From contig NZ_CANKXW010000008.1 of NCBI RefSeq assembly GCF_947487805.1, positions 62,001 to 126,000 on the forward strand: 64,000 nt of DNA, written 5' to 3'. Made by a program: the position numbers and the translations under genes. Source of the DNA: an uncultured Tateyamaria sp. GTDB lineage: Bacteria > Pseudomonadota > Alphaproteobacteria > Rhodobacterales > Rhodobacteraceae. Shown here piece after piece: positions 44,982 through 56,015 of the stretch (positions are counted from its first letter, which is position 1; every line of letters starts with the position of its first letter). Under the pieces are notes generated by a model, which ran no database searches, was not told where the DNA came from, and saw only the letters and a list, made by a program, of their open reading frames with translations.

Positions 44982-45836
44982 CTATCCCTCCATCATGGCC
45001 GCGATGGCACTCGCCTTGGCCAGCGTTTCGCGCGCGGTCACGATGTGCAGATTCTCGACGATACGTCCATCAACCACCGCAACCCCCTGCCCGCTGGCCT
45101 CGGCCTCTTCAAAGGCCGCGATCTGCCGGTGGGCGAGGTCCACATCCGCCTCCGAGGGCGAAAACGCCGCATTGGCCGTGTCCACCTGTGCGGGATGGAT
45201 CAACGTCTTGCCGTCAAAGCCCATATCCCGCCCCTGCGCGCATTCCACGGCCAGCCCGTCCACATCCTTGAACGCGTTGAACACCCCATCGATGATCGCA
45301 CAGCCATGCGCTTTGGCCGCCAATACGCACAGGCCCAGGCCCGCCATCAGCGGCCCGCGGTCCGGGCGGAACCGGGTCTGCAGTTCCTTGGCCAGATCAT
45401 TCGTGCCCATCACCATCCCGCGCAGCAGCGGATGCGCGGCGATCTGGGCGGCATTAAGCATGCCGAGCGGCGTCTCCATCATCGCCCACAGGGGCGTGTC
45501 ACCGGTGATCGCGGCCAGCGCATCCAGATCGGCGGGCGTCGACACCTTGGGCAGCAGGATGGCATCCGCCCCCATCGCTTGCGCCGCGCGCGCGTCCTCC
45601 GCCCCCCATGGCGTATCGAGGCCGTTGATCCGGATGATCTTCATCCGCGCGCCATATCCACCTTCGGCCAGTGCATCGGCCAATGTGCCCCGCGCGGCCG
45701 CCTTTTCATCAACTGACACCGCGTCCTCGAGATCAAAGATGATCGCATCCACAGGCAGCGTCCGCGCCTTGTCCAAAGCGCGCGGTTTCGAACCGGGAAT
45801 GTACAGAACAGAGCGAAGCGGGCGGGCGTCGGACAT
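44982..45836 (-). CDS. mcl2: (3S)-malyl-CoA thioesterase (HpcH/HpaI/CitE family)
   Basis: From ATG 45836 (MSDARPLRSVLYIPG) it has 284 residues. The CitE-type barrel motifs are LYIPGSKPRALDKA, DAIIFDLEDAV, IRINGLDTPWG, LWAMMETPLGMLNA (catalytic and metal-binding Glu) and FDGKTLIHPAQV. The Rhodobacter homologue Mcl2 hydrolyses (3S)-malyl-CoA to malate. Operon partnership with nnrU, DUF1737 and mch matches that gene order as I recall it; Mcl1 (lyase) is longer. Confidence 0.85.
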   Translation of the reverse strand: MSDARPLRSVLYIPGSKPRALDKARTLPVDAIIFDLEDAVSVDEKAAARGTLADALAEGGYGARMKIIRINGLDTPWGAEDARAAQAMGADAILLPKVSTPADLDALAAITGDTPLWAMMETPLGMLNAAQIAAHPLLRGMVMGTNDLAKELQTRFRPDRGPLMAGLGLCVLAAKAHGCAIIDGVFNAFKDVDGLAVECAQGRDMGFDGKTLIHPAQVDTANAAFSPSEADVDLAHRQIAAFEEAEASGQGVAVVDGRIVENLHIVTARETLAKASAIAAMMEG

Positions 45837-46189
45837 AAAAGCCTCCTGGCCAAAGTTATAAAGTTGCGCGGAAAGGGGCATTTTTTTCCAGATAGTTCAA
45901 GGCCATTCGCGCCGCAGTGCAGAATTTTTTGGCGAAAACGCGTCCACTCCGGCCGCTCCGTTCAAATTGATCACATCACCGTACGGGGTGTTAACCATTA
46001 ATTCAGTCCCTCAGCGCAGGCTGCACCCACTCCGATTTTTCCGGGAGGGCCGTTTCGGCAGGGGCGCCGAACTGTGAACGGAACGAAGGATCGGATGACA
46101 CATGACCCGGGGCTGCCCGGTCATCGCCGCGCTGTCGGATGCCCGGATGACCAGAGGTGACGCCTTCCTTTTGTGAAAGGCTGAACGTG
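45837..46189. other. 353-bp divergent intergenic region between mcl2 and 46190
   Basis: This is the longest gap in the window. It holds the ethylmalonyl box (45906-45924), a T-rich tract near 45887, a single TGATCACA half-palindrome (45968-45975) similar to the TCA operators, and, just before the right-hand gene, a small hairpin (GCCTT near 46162 with AAGGC near 46177). I see no credible coding region in it. Confidence 0.5.
45906..45924 (-). promoter_or_regulatory. Ethylmalonyl-CoA pathway box upstream of mcl2
   Basis: TTCGCGCCGCAGTGCAGAA differs from the ccrA box at only two of 19 positions and lies 70-88 bp before the mcl2 start. Confidence 0.6.
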
Positions 46190-46513
46190 ATGAAACGGAA
46201 TGCGATCTTGAAGACATTGGGTGCTGTGGCCCTGGCTACGTCCGTGATGACCAGCGCCGCTGCCGCCCAGCAAAGCCGCAATTGCGGTCCCCGCGACATC
46301 GTGGTGACGCGGCTGGCCGAAGGGTACGGCGAAACCCGTCAATCCATGGGGCTCGGTGCCAACAACGCGGTGATCGAGGTGTTCGCCTCGGACGAAAGCG
46401 GAACTTGGACCATCACCGTGACCACGCCCAATGGCATGACCTGCCTTGTGGCCAGCGGTCAGGCGTTCGAGGAACTGGCCGAGGCGCTGCCCGCCAAGGG
46501 CAACGACGCCTGA
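46190..46513 (+). CDS. Small exported protein of unknown function
   Basis: From ATG 46190 (MKRNAILKTLGAVALATSVM) the 107-residue product has a clear Sec signal ending near TSAAAAQ. The mature part is a compact 80-residue domain with two Cys (NCGPRDIVV, MTCLVASG) that probably form a disulfide. It starts divergently from mcl2. No family is recognised. Confidence 0.7.
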   Translation: MKRNAILKTLGAVALATSVMTSAAAAQQSRNCGPRDIVVTRLAEGYGETRQSMGLGANNAVIEVFASDESGTWTITVTTPNGMTCLVASGQAFEELAEALPAKGNDA

Positions 46514-46574
46514 ACGGCGCCACATCATTGAACACGCATGGGGGGCGGGCCATATCGGTCCGCCCTTTTGCCGT

Positions 46575-48457
<1,883 letters not shown>

Positions 48458-48480
48458 ATCGCCACATAAACGCATTTTCT

Positions 48481-48511
48481 GGGCCGGTTGCCGTCGCATC
48501 CGGCCCTTTTT
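48481..48511 (+). terminator. Intrinsic terminator of mdh
   Basis: GGGCCGG (48481-48487) pairs with CCGGCCC (48500-48506), directly followed by TTTTT. Confidence 0.88.
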
Positions 48512-48528
48512 ATGTTTAGATTATTCAC

Positions 48529-49317
48529 ATGCCTCAATCGCGCCCCATCGAACGCAAGCTGACAACCATCCTCGCCGCGGATGCCGCCAACTATTCCGGG
48601 CGCATGAACCGGGACGAGGAAGGCACCGTGCGCGCCCTGCGCGCGGCCCGCGACGTGATCGACACCGCCATCTCTGGCGCCCAGGGCCGGATCGCCAATA
48701 CCTCCGGCGATGGGCTGATTGCCGAATTTCCCTCGGTCGTGGGGGCGGTGCGCTGTGCCATCGGCATCCAACAGACGCTGAACGGGCGCGCCGATCTGCT
48801 GCCCTTCCGGCTGGGCGTCCACCTTGATGACGTCATCATCGAGGGCAACGATCTGCTGGGTGACGGGGTCAACCTGGCCGCGCGGCTTCAGGAAATGGCC
48901 GAGATCGGCGGTGTTCTGGTCAGCCAGCAGGTGCGCGACCACGTGCGTGACAAGATCTCGGGCGCGGAACTGCGCCCGCTTGGCCCCGCCACGCCGAAAC
49001 ATCTTGATCAGGTGGGGCTTTATGCGATTGTGGCCGACGGCGTCGTGGCCCCCCGCCTGCCCGACAACCTTGGCCCCAAGGTCGACATCCCCGCACCGCC
49101 CGCCGCCCCTGCCGAGGTCCCGGCGCATGCCGTGGAGATGCGCCAGAACTACGTCAAGCTGCGCAAGAACATCTGGATCGGCATTGGCGGACTGGCGGTG
49201 TTCGACGTGGCCACCGGCGCGCCGTTTCTGGTCACATCCGTGCCCACGGTCGCGCTGGCGTGGATCCTGTGGTCCAAATGGTCCAAGCTGCGCGCGGTGG
49301 AAAAGGCCGCCCCCTAG
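48529..49317 (+). CDS. Class III adenylate/guanylate cyclase with C-terminal membrane helices
   Basis: The 262-residue protein has an N-terminal cyclase homology domain (about 8-165). AADAANYSG and NTSGDGLIAEF supply the two metal-binding Asp, and DGVNLAARLQ supplies the transition-state Asn and Arg. Two hydrophobic segments follow (WIGIGGLAVFDVATGAPFLV, VPTVALAWILWS), an unusual place for membrane anchoring. It probably makes cAMP. It converges on the glycosyltransferase gene with a 4-bp overlap. Confidence 0.88.
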   Translation: MPQSRPIERKLTTILAADAANYSGRMNRDEEGTVRALRAARDVIDTAISGAQGRIANTSGDGLIAEFPSVVGAVRCAIGIQQTLNGRADLLPFRLGVHLDDVIIEGNDLLGDGVNLAARLQEMAEIGGVLVSQQVRDHVRDKISGAELRPLGPATPKHLDQVGLYAIVADGVVAPRLPDNLGPKVDIPAPPAAPAEVPAHAVEMRQNYVKLRKNIWIGIGGLAVFDVATGAPFLVTSVPTVALAWILWSKWSKLRAVEKAAP

Positions 49318-50345
49318 CCGCTCCAGTCCACCAATTCCCGCAGCCACGGATTGCGCTGCAGGATATCCGCGTCAAACGCCTCGGGCGACAGGTCCAGATC
49401 CGGCACGCGCGGATCAAACGGGATCTCTTCGATCAGGCCAAAAGCGCCCAGCGCCTCGACCCGCTCAGGCGTCAGCGCGAACAGGGTCTGATGCGCCGTG
49501 CGGATCTGTTCGGCAGTGTCGCAACGCGCCAGCATCCAATCGATCTGTGCCGCGCGGTGCGGTTGCAGGATCGCGCGCTGCACGTCCGCCGGGGTCAGCC
49601 GATAGCGCAGGAATTTCATCGCCCAGTGCAGCGGCGTCAGCCCGTCGAAGTGTAAAAGCCGCGCGGTCGTGGACACGTGTTTGGGCGCGCGCCGCCACCC
49701 GTCCCCACGCCGAACCGTCGCGTTGTGCACCCCCAGCCGCAGGCCAGCGCCCACGCGCACGCCGCTTTTGCCCGCGCCATGGGAATACTGCCCCCGCTTC
49801 ATGAAATCTGCAAAAGGCGCATAGGCGCGGTCCGCCTCCGCCTCCTCCAGCGTGCCGGTCGCACGGAACGCACCGGCAAAGATGTGGTCCGCAGGCGCGA
49901 CCGGGAACAAACGCTCCAGCACCGGCAGGTTCACTTCCGTCTCCGGGTCGGTCATCGCGGCCAGTTCAGGACCAAGGGGCCGGTCCTGCCAGATGAATTC
50001 ATCCGCATCGACGTGGAACAGCCACTCCGAACTTGTGCGGTTCTGGGCGACATTGGCATTCAGCGTCTGCCGCCGCATCTGCGACGCGGGCCGCCCCTTG
50101 TTGGGCCGCCGCTTGGCCCAATAGGCGGGCCCGCAGCGCTGGACCCGGCAGCCCGACAGGGCCTCGAGCGCATCCGCCGCCGGATCGTCCGGGTCATCGA
50201 GGAAAACGAAAACCTCTGCCGCGCCGGTCGCCAGATGCCAGCGCACATTGGTCTCCACAAGGGCGCGGGGTTCGCGCACGGTCATCACAACGCCCCATGT
50301 GGCGCTGTTACCGCTCGCATCCCTATCCCCTTGTGCTGTCACCAT
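49314..50345 (-). CDS. Glycosyltransferase family 2-like protein
   Basis: From ATG 50345 (MVTAQGDRDASG; AAGGA upstream) the 343-residue protein resembles family 2 / GT92-like enzymes. There is an N-terminal nucleotide-binding region (VVMTVREPRALVETNVRWHLATGA), WLFHVDADEFIW with the DxD-type metal motif, and a downstream HFDGLTPLHWAMKFLRY. It probably modifies an envelope glycan; the acceptor is unknown. It is divergent from the suc operon and shares its regulatory region. The GTG at 50396 lies inside an operator palindrome and is rejected as start. Confidence 0.8.
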   Translation of the reverse strand: MVTAQGDRDASGNSATWGVVMTVREPRALVETNVRWHLATGAAEVFVFLDDPDDPAADALEALSGCRVQRCGPAYWAKRRPNKGRPASQMRRQTLNANVAQNRTSSEWLFHVDADEFIWQDRPLGPELAAMTDPETEVNLPVLERLFPVAPADHIFAGAFRATGTLEEAEADRAYAPFADFMKRGQYSHGAGKSGVRVGAGLRLGVHNATVRRGDGWRRAPKHVSTTARLLHFDGLTPLHWAMKFLRYRLTPADVQRAILQPHRAAQIDWMLARCDTAEQIRTAHQTLFALTPERVEALGAFGLIEEIPFDPRVPDLDLSPEAFDADILQRNPWLRELVDWSG

Positions 50346-50387
50346 TTGATTCCTTTTTTCATTGGCCCGCGCCGCTCGATCCGCGTT

Positions 50388-50418
50388 TGTGATCACACTT
50401 TTTCAGGCAGTGATCACA
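50388..50418 (+). promoter_or_regulatory. Tandem TGTGATCACA operators upstream of sucC
   Basis: TGTGATCACA (50388-50397) and AGTGATCACA (50409-50418) have centres exactly 21 bp apart, the same spacing as the pair before sdhC. They lie 115-145 bp before the sucC start and 43-73 bp before the divergent glycosyltransferase start, so either or both could be controlled. Confidence 0.75.
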
Positions 50419-50532
50419 AAAACCGTTTTTCTACCGCGAAAACCCCTACTGCGACATATTACCCGTTTACGCCGCGTTTAGTCATGGTCGTATAGGGCCA
50501 ATCCAGATGCATCTATACGGGACCGATCTGTC

Positions 50533-51726
50533 ATGAACATCCATGAATACCAAGCCAAAGCCCTTTTGCGCAGTTACGGGGCTCCGGTCTCGGACGGGCG
50601 CGTCGTTTTGCGGGCCGAGGACGCCAAGACTGCTGCGGGTGCATTGGACGGCCCCATGTGGGTGGTCAAGGCACAGATCCACGCCGGTGGACGCGGCAAG
50701 GGCAAGTTCAAGGAAGCGGACGCGGGCGACAAGGGCGGCGTACGCCTGACCAAGTCGGTCGAAGAAGCCGCCGAAGAAGCCAAGAAGATGCTGGGCCGCA
50801 CGCTGGTCACGCACCAGACCGGCCCCGCAGGCAAGCAGGTCAACCGCATCTACATCGAGGACGGCTCCGGCATTGAAACCGAACTGTACCTCGCCCTGCT
50901 GGTCGATCGCCAGACCAGCCGCGTCAGCTTTGTTTGCTCGACCGAGGGCGGCATGGACATTGAGGAAGTCGCCGCCAGCACCCCCGAAAAGATCCTCAGC
51001 TTCAGCGTCGATCCCGCCACTGGCTATCAGGCCTACCACGGCCGCCGCATCGCGTTCTCGCTGGGTCTGGAAGGCAAGCAGGTCAAGCAGTGCGTCGGCC
51101 TGATGGGCCTGCTCTACAAGGCGTTCATCGAAAAAGACATGGAGATGCTGGAGATCAACCCGCTGATCGTGACCGATGGCGGTGATCTGAAGGTGCTGGA
51201 TGCCAAGGTGTCGTTCGATGGAAACGCCATGTACCGCCACGCCGACATCAACGAGCTGCGCGACGAGACCGAGGAAGACCCCAAGGAACTCGCCGCCTCC
51301 AAGTACGACCTGAACTATATCGCGCTGGATGGCGAGATTGGCTGCATGGTCAACGGCGCGGGTCTGGCCATGGCGACCATGGACATCATCAAGCTCTATG
51401 GCGCCGAGCCTGCAAACTTCCTCGACGTGGGCGGTGGCGCGACCAAGGAAAAGGTGACCGAGGCGTTCAAGATCATTACCTCCGATCCCAACGTCAAAGG
51501 CATCCTCGTCAACATCTTTGGCGGCATCATGCGCTGTGACGTCATCGCCGAGGGCGTCGTCGCCGCGGTCAAGGAGGTCGGCCTGCAAGTGCCGCTGGTG
51601 GTCCGGCTCGAGGGCACGAACGTGCAGCAGGGCAAGGACATCATCAACAACTCCGACGTGGACGTGATCGCCGCCGACGACCTCAAGGACGGCGCGCAAA
51701 AGATCGTCAAAGCGGTCAAAGGCTGA
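50533..51726 (+). CDS. sucC: Succinyl-CoA synthetase beta subunit
   Basis: The 397-residue product begins [19 protein letters not shown] (ATP-grasp domain), contains [16 protein letters not shown] and LEINPLIV, and ends with the CoA-ligase-like domain ([29 protein letters not shown]). With SucD it makes succinate and ATP or GTP from succinyl-CoA. It is first in the suc operon, 3 kb ahead of sucD because accessory genes intervene. Confidence 0.98.
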   Translation: MNIHEYQAKALLRSYGAPVSDGRVVLRAEDAKTAAGALDGPMWVVKAQIHAGGRGKGKFKEADAGDKGGVRLTKSVEEAAEEAKKMLGRTLVTHQTGPAGKQVNRIYIEDGSGIETELYLALLVDRQTSRVSFVCSTEGGMDIEEVAASTPEKILSFSVDPATGYQAYHGRRIAFSLGLEGKQVKQCVGLMGLLYKAFIEKDMEMLEINPLIVTDGGDLKVLDAKVSFDGNAMYRHADINELRDETEEDPKELAASKYDLNYIALDGEIGCMVNGAGLAMATMDIIKLYGAEPANFLDVGGGATKEKVTEAFKIITSDPNVKGILVNIFGGIMRCDVIAEGVVAAVKEVGLQVPLVVRLEGTNVQQGKDIINNSDVDVIAADDLKDGAQKIVKAVKG

Positions 51727-51730
51727 CCCC

Positions 51731-52189
51731 GTGCGCGCGGCTCTGGCATGGATGGCAGTTGTGGGCCTCGCGGCCTGCCAGACCGGGGTAACCGCGTCTG
51801 ATACCGTGGCGGTGGAAACACGCGCCACGGTGCCTGTGTCCGCAACCGCCGGGCCGGGCGCCCGCATCGTGACACCCGCCTTCGCGTCCGAAGTGATCCG
51901 CACTGCCTGCGTCGCCACCCGGCCCGATTTCCGAGGAACCGAACGGGCGCTGGCGCAGATGGGCGGCTTTGTCCAGAACGCGCGGACCGGCACCTATTTC
52001 AGCCAGACCCATAACCTGTCCGTCAAACTGATCGAAAATCGCTGTTCGGTGGTGATGGGTGGACGTTTCAACGGCCCGGATATCCCCAAGATCGTCAATG
52101 GCACCGGCGCACCGCAGGTGGTGCGCGCCGGATTGCCACGGGCTGTGAACGGCAAGGTCTATCTCTCCTTCTCTGTGGCGAAAGGATAG
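51731..52189 (+). CDS. Lipoprotein of unknown function in the suc operon
   Basis: The 152-residue product uses a GTG start 4 bp after sucC and has a lipobox ([12 protein letters not shown]). The mature domain contains a conserved-looking [20 protein letters not shown] and a second Cys ([11 protein letters not shown]). Function unknown; the tight spacing places it in the operon. Confidence 0.75.
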   Translation: MRAALAWMAVVGLAACQTGVTASDTVAVETRATVPVSATAGPGARIVTPAFASEVIRTACVATRPDFRGTERALAQMGGFVQNARTGTYFSQTHNLSVKLIENRCSVVMGGRFNGPDIPKIVNGTGAPQVVRAGLPRAVNGKVYLSFSVAKG

Positions 52190-52192
52190 GAC

Positions 52193-52435
52193 ATGCGAAC
52201 CCGGTTTCTCCTCATCCTTCTCCCCTTCGCGCTGGCCGCTTGCGCCGATCCGGTGCTTGATGACGACCACACCGCCATGACGCTGCCGCCCATCGGGTTG
52301 GCCGCCACCGCCGTCTGGCTCGACGCGCGCGAGGCTCAGCGCACGACCCGCCGCCCCGCCGCCAGCATCCCGACCGAAGATCTGTGCGACATTGTCGATG
52401 ACTGCCTGTCGCCGGTGCATGGGGTGGCGCAATGA
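52193..52435 (+). CDS. Small lipoprotein in the suc operon
   Basis: The 80-residue product has a lipoprotein signal (MRTRFLLILLPFALAACAD, lipobox LAAC). The remainder is short, with two Cys in EDLCDIVDDCLS. Its stop overlaps the next start (ATGA). Function unknown. Confidence 0.7.
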   Translation: MRTRFLLILLPFALAACADPVLDDDHTAMTLPPIGLAATAVWLDAREAQRTTRRPAASIPTEDLCDIVDDCLSPVHGVAQ

Positions 52436-52923
52436 CCCGCCTGTTGCGCGCCACTCTACTGGCCATTCTGGCAGGCACGGGTGTGCAGGCGCACCCGGCC
52501 ATCGACGCCTTTACCGCCTATTGTTTCAAGGCGGGCCAGACCGCTGCGCAGGCACAGGCCAACATGACCAATATCGCGGGTGATCCGCTGCCCTTTGTCC
52601 TCACCTTCTGGGACAAGACGCTGGAACCTGCCCCCGGCACCCCTGAATATGCCGAACGCAAGTGCGAAGTGGTTTTCGCGGGCAATCACGCCACAGCCGC
52701 CCTGAACGCCGTCCGCGCCAAAATGGCAACGCCCCCGGTTTTTGGCACCGTCATCCCCCTGCCCGAGACCCATGCGGCCACGCCCGGAACGGTCATGATC
52801 GAGGGTCGCGAATTGCTGCGCCAGCGCGTGGCTGTGGTCCATTTGGGCACCCGTGACGCCGGTGCGCGTACATTTATCTCTGTTGACCGGCTGCCTGCCG
52901 GCATGGGGCTGCGCAATGACTGA
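52432..52923 (+). CDS. Small exported protein in the suc operon
   Basis: The 163-residue product has a Sec signal (MTRLLRATLLAILAGTGVQA) and a mature domain with Cys in TAYCFKAGQ and ERKCEVVFAG. No family is recognised. Its last 42 residues (PGTVMIEGRELLRQRVAVVH ... RLPAGMG) recur at roughly 60% identity in the fragment at 53658-53819, on the far side of a sulfotransferase gene. Confidence 0.75.
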   Translation: MTRLLRATLLAILAGTGVQAHPAIDAFTAYCFKAGQTAAQAQANMTNIAGDPLPFVLTFWDKTLEPAPGTPEYAERKCEVVFAGNHATAALNAVRAKMATPPVFGTVIPLPETHAATPGTVMIEGRELLRQRVAVVHLGTRDAGARTFISVDRLPAGMGLRND

Positions 52924-52956
52924 CGTTGCGCTGTCCGTTGCCGAAAGGGGAACGCC

Positions 52957-53661
52957 ATGATCATGGCCCCTTCGCTCAACCTGATCTTTGTGCACATCCC
53001 GAAAACTGCGGGCAGCAGCGTCAGTTTTGCGCTGGTGCCGCACCTGGATCTGGAACAGGACGCGTTTATCACAAATTCGATCCATGCCGTGGGCGATCCG
53101 GAAAAGTTCACGAATGCTGACGGCATATTTCTGTCCGAGCACGCGACGGTTGGTCGATGCAAACGAACACTCGGGCCCGACAAATATCGCGCCATGATCA
53201 GTGTGGCCTTTGTCAGAAACCCGTTTGCAAGAGCGTGGTCCTCGTTCTCATACTCGATGCTACAGGCCAGCAATCCGGGTCCAGATGCCATGGCCGAGAC
53301 AGTTGCGACCTATCGGCGCTATTGTGGTGATGGATTTGATGCGGCATTGCGCAACATCGACGAAACGGCACAGCATATCCCCATGTTCAGACCACAAACC
53401 ACGTGGCTTCCAAAGCCGCAGATGGTCACGATCCTTGGTCGGGTAGAAACCCTGCAAAAGGATCTCGACAGGGTGATGACACAACTGGATCTGCCGGTAA
53501 CCAAGAGTCCGACAGAAAATACATCATCTGCGCCCGGTGCGTGGCGAGGTATGTCGGCCTATGCCGCGGATGCCATCCGCGACTATTACAAATCTGATTT
53601 CGATACCTTTGGCTACGACACCGAAACAGCCACGGCCTTCCCGGCGGGAGGGCAGTCATGA
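52957..53661 (+). CDS. Sulfotransferase family protein
   Basis: The 234-residue protein has the 5'-phosphosulfate-binding loop FVHIPKTAGSSVSFAL and a 3'-phosphate motif SVAFVRNPFARAWSSFSYSM, typical of the Sulfotransfer_2 family. It would move sulfate from PAPS to a glycan or lipid; the acceptor is unknown. Its third codon positions look less GC-rich than those of the suc genes, hinting at acquisition. It is flanked by a gene and a partial copy of that gene's 3' end. Confidence 0.85.
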   Translation: MIMAPSLNLIFVHIPKTAGSSVSFALVPHLDLEQDAFITNSIHAVGDPEKFTNADGIFLSEHATVGRCKRTLGPDKYRAMISVAFVRNPFARAWSSFSYSMLQASNPGPDAMAETVATYRRYCGDGFDAALRNIDETAQHIPMFRPQTTWLPKPQMVTILGRVETLQKDLDRVMTQLDLPVTKSPTENTSSAPGAWRGMSAYAADAIRDYYKSDFDTFGYDTETATAFPAGGQS

Positions 53662-53819
53662 ACATGACCGCGCCCTGTATGGCCAAACCCGGCACCGCCT
53701 GTGTCGAGGCGCGCGAACTGCTGCGCGGACGTGTGGCGGTGGTGCATATCGGCACCCGTGGCGACCAGACATACATCGGTGTGGGCCGCCTGCCGGTGAG
53801 GATGGGAGGGCTGGAATGA
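53658..53819 (+). pseudogene. Duplicated 3'-end fragment of the 52432 gene
   Basis: This 53-codon frame (MNMTAPCMAK) overlaps the sulfotransferase stop by ATGA. From PGTACVEARELLRGRVAVVH onward it aligns with the C-terminus of the protein encoded at 52432-52923 at roughly 60% identity, and about 110 N-terminal residues, including the signal peptide, are missing. It is still open and coupled to both neighbours, so it may be translated; I call it a remnant because of the truncation. Confidence 0.7.
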
Positions 53820-54607
53820 CCGAATTGCGCCCGTGCCCCAGCTGCACCGCCCCGGACGCTACGCCCTGGCCCGACTATTCCCGCGACCCGTGGATCGTGG
53901 CCCGCTGCGGCACCTGCGACCTGACCTATCTGCGCAACCCCGTGGACTATGTCGCGCTCGAGGAAGATTTCGCCTGGGAAAAGACCTATGAGGAGAAAAA
54001 GGACACCTCCAAGGGCTCCACTTCCCTCAGCCCGGCCATCCGGTCGCTGCGCAAGTCGCTCAAGCTGACACACAAATCCAAACAGCACCGCATGAACGCC
54101 TGGTTCAATAATGGCCACGTGCTCGACATCGGCTGCGGCAACCTGATGAACGTGCCCGAACCGATGGTCCCCTACGGGATCGAGCTCAGCAAGGCGCTGC
54201 ACGCCTATGCGGATGACTGGATGCGCGCGCGCGGAGGTTACTGCGTGCACGGCGCGGGTGCCGAGGCGATCTGGGATTTCGACGCGGACATGTTCGACGG
54301 CGTGGTCATGCACAGCTATCTCGAACACGAGGTCGACCTGATGGGCGTGCTGCGCGGCGTGTTCCGCGCGCTGAAACCCGGTGGCGCGGCCTATGTGCGC
54401 GTACCCAATTTCGGGTCGGTCAACCGCCGCGTCGTGGGCGCAAACTGGTGCGGTTTCCGCTATCCCGACCACGTCACCTATTTCACACTGCCCACCCTGC
54501 GCGACGCCGCAGGGCGCGCCGGTTTCACGGTGGAACTGGTCAACCGCGTGGGCCTGCCCATCGACGACAACATCAAGGCGCTGCTGCGCAAGCCGGTGGC
54601 CCAATGA
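53816..54607 (+). CDS. SAM-dependent methyltransferase with N-terminal zinc ribbon
   Basis: From ATG 53816 (MTELRPCPSC, overlapping the fragment's TGA) it has 263 residues. Two CxxC pairs (CPSC, CGTC) make a zinc ribbon. The class I methyltransferase core follows with VLDIGCGNLMNVPE and DGVVMHSYLEHEVDLMGVLRGVFRALKPGG. This architecture occurs in enzymes that modify sugars or lipids. Its neighbours (glycosyltransferase, sulfotransferase) suggest envelope glycan decoration, by context only. Confidence 0.82.
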   Translation: MTELRPCPSCTAPDATPWPDYSRDPWIVARCGTCDLTYLRNPVDYVALEEDFAWEKTYEEKKDTSKGSTSLSPAIRSLRKSLKLTHKSKQHRMNAWFNNGHVLDIGCGNLMNVPEPMVPYGIELSKALHAYADDWMRARGGYCVHGAGAEAIWDFDADMFDGVVMHSYLEHEVDLMGVLRGVFRALKPGGAAYVRVPNFGSVNRRVVGANWCGFRYPDHVTYFTLPTLRDAAGRAGFTVELVNRVGLPIDDNIKALLRKPVAQ

Positions 54608-54646
54608 CACATCCCCATTCAAATACCCCCCAAGGAGACGCCCCAA

Positions 54647-55531
54647 ATGGCCGTACTTATTGACGAAAACACCCGCGTGATCTGCCAAGGCCTGACCGGT
54701 TCGCAAGGCACGTTCCACACCGAACAGGCCATCGCCTACGGCACCAAGATGGTCGGCGGCGTGACACCGGGCAAGGGTGGCATGTCCCATCTGGACCTGC
54801 CCGTCTTCAACTCGGTCCACGAGGCGATGGATGTGACGGACGCCAATGCGAGCGTCATCTACGTGCCGCCCCCCTTTGCCGCTGACTCGATCCTCGAGGC
54901 GATTGATGCCGAGATGCCGCTGATTGTCTGCATCACCGAAGGCATCCCCGTGCTCGACATGATGAAGGTCCAGCGCGCGCTGGAAGGGTCCAAATCCCGC
55001 CTGATCGGCCCCAACTGCCCCGGCGTGATCACGCCGGACGCCTGCAAGATCGGCATCATGCCCGGCCACATTCACAAACGCGGCTCCTGCGGGGTAGTGT
55101 CCCGGTCGGGCACGCTGACCTATGAGGCGGTGAAACAGACAACCGATCTGGGCATCGGCCAGTCCTCTGCCGTGGGCATCGGCGGCGACCCGATCAAAGG
55201 GACCGAACATATCGACGTGCTCGAAATGTTCCTGGCGGATCCCGAGACGACAAGCATCATCATGATCGGTGAAATCGGCGGCAGCGCCGAAGAGGACGCC
55301 GCACAGTTCCTCGCGGATGAGAAAAAAGCAGGCCGCTGGAAGCCCACAGCAGGGTTCATCGCGGGCCGCACGGCCCCTCCGGGCCGCCGCATGGGCCACG
55401 CGGGCGCGATTGTCGCCGGTGGCAAAGGCGGCGCCGAGGACAAGATCGAAGCCATGCGCGCCGCTGGCATCGTGGTGGCCGACAGCCCCGCGACACTGGG
55501 TGAGGCGGTGATGGAGGCGATCAAGGGCTGA
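54647..55531 (+). CDS. sucD: Succinyl-CoA synthetase alpha subunit
   Basis: The 294-residue product is full length. The N-terminal CoA-binding Rossmann domain (about 1-122) begins [21 protein letters not shown]. The C-terminal ligase domain holds [20 protein letters not shown] and the phosphohistidine site [14 protein letters not shown]. Codons 126-294 (55022-55531) are duplicated in the chimeric gene at 56150-56659 with an identical protein sequence. A strong SD (AAGGAG) precedes it. Confidence 0.98.
   Translation: MAVLIDENTRVICQGLTGSQGTFHTEQAIAYGTKMVGGVTPGKGGMSHLDLPVFNSVHEAMDVTDANASVIYVPPPFAADSILEAIDAEMPLIVCITEGIPVLDMMKVQRALEGSKSRLIGPNCPGVITPDACKIGIMPGHIHKRGSCGVVSRSGTLTYEAVKQTTDLGIGQSSAVGIGGDPIKGTEHIDVLEMFLADPETTSIIMIGEIGGSAEEDAAQFLADEKKAGRWKPTAGFIAGRTAPPGRRMGHAGAIVAGGKGGAEDKIEAMRAAGIVVADSPATLGEAVMEAIKG
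55022..55531 (+). repeat. Direct repeat A1: sucD 3' part (copy A2 at 56150-56659)
   Basis: These 510 bp, from the Gly126 codon to the stop, match 56150-56659 with about 30 differences by my hand alignment (about 94% identity). All coding differences are synonymous and the stop codon is TGA here, TAA in copy A2. Confidence 0.9.
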
Positions 55532-55592
55532 TGCGGACGCGCAAAACACATGCACAAAAGGCACGCCCACGCCTCGAAGCGGGAGATTGACT

Positions 55593-56015
55593 ATGACAAT
55601 CCGGCGCTCTTTTGTGCATGCTTTTTCCAATTACGCTGTCTTTTCCGGCAGGTCGTCACGCGGCGATTTTTGGCCTTTTGCAGGGGTTTGCATTTTTTTT
55701 GCAGTGGTACCACTAACCGTTCTCGCGACAGTTATCCCCTTGTCCGCAATCGCAACGCGAAGGCTTCGCGATGCGGGTGTTTGGCCGTATTTTCCAGCGA
55801 TCGCGCTTTTCGTACTAGTTCTCTATGTCAGCGCCTTGGCCGTCTTGGCGACAGGTTTTGTTGTTGGATCAGAAGCATTTGGAGCCGGCATGATTTTCTG
55901 GCTCGTATTTGTCGGACCCGTCGTAATGCTAGTCGGTGCAGCATTGACAGTTATTATTCTGCTACTGTGCGCACTTCCCACCAATCACAAAAAGCCCAGT
56001 GAGGTCCCCCAATGA
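55593..56015 (+). CDS. DUF805 family membrane protein (cargo X1 between sucD and the chimera)
   Basis: From ATG 55593 ([24 protein letters not shown] upstream) it has 140 residues. [12 protein letters not shown] and [14 protein letters not shown] are DUF805 signatures, with about three or four hydrophobic segments. It is more AT-rich than the suc genes, suggesting acquisition. Its last codons (SEVPQ) lie in the copied leader of sucA, so the stop overlaps the chimeric gene's start (ATGA). Function unknown. Confidence 0.8.
   Translation: MTIRRSFVHAFSNYAVFSGRSSRGDFWPFAGVCIFFAVVPLTVLATVIPLSAIATRRLRDAGVWPYFPAIALFVLVLYVSALAVLATGFVVGSEAFGAGMIFWLVFVGPVVMLVGAALTVIILLLCALPTNHKKPSEVPQ

Noticed and set aside
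50346-50396. GTG start of the glycosyltransferase at 50396
   Set aside because: The GTG is part of the TGTGATCACA palindrome; ATG 50345 has a good SD.
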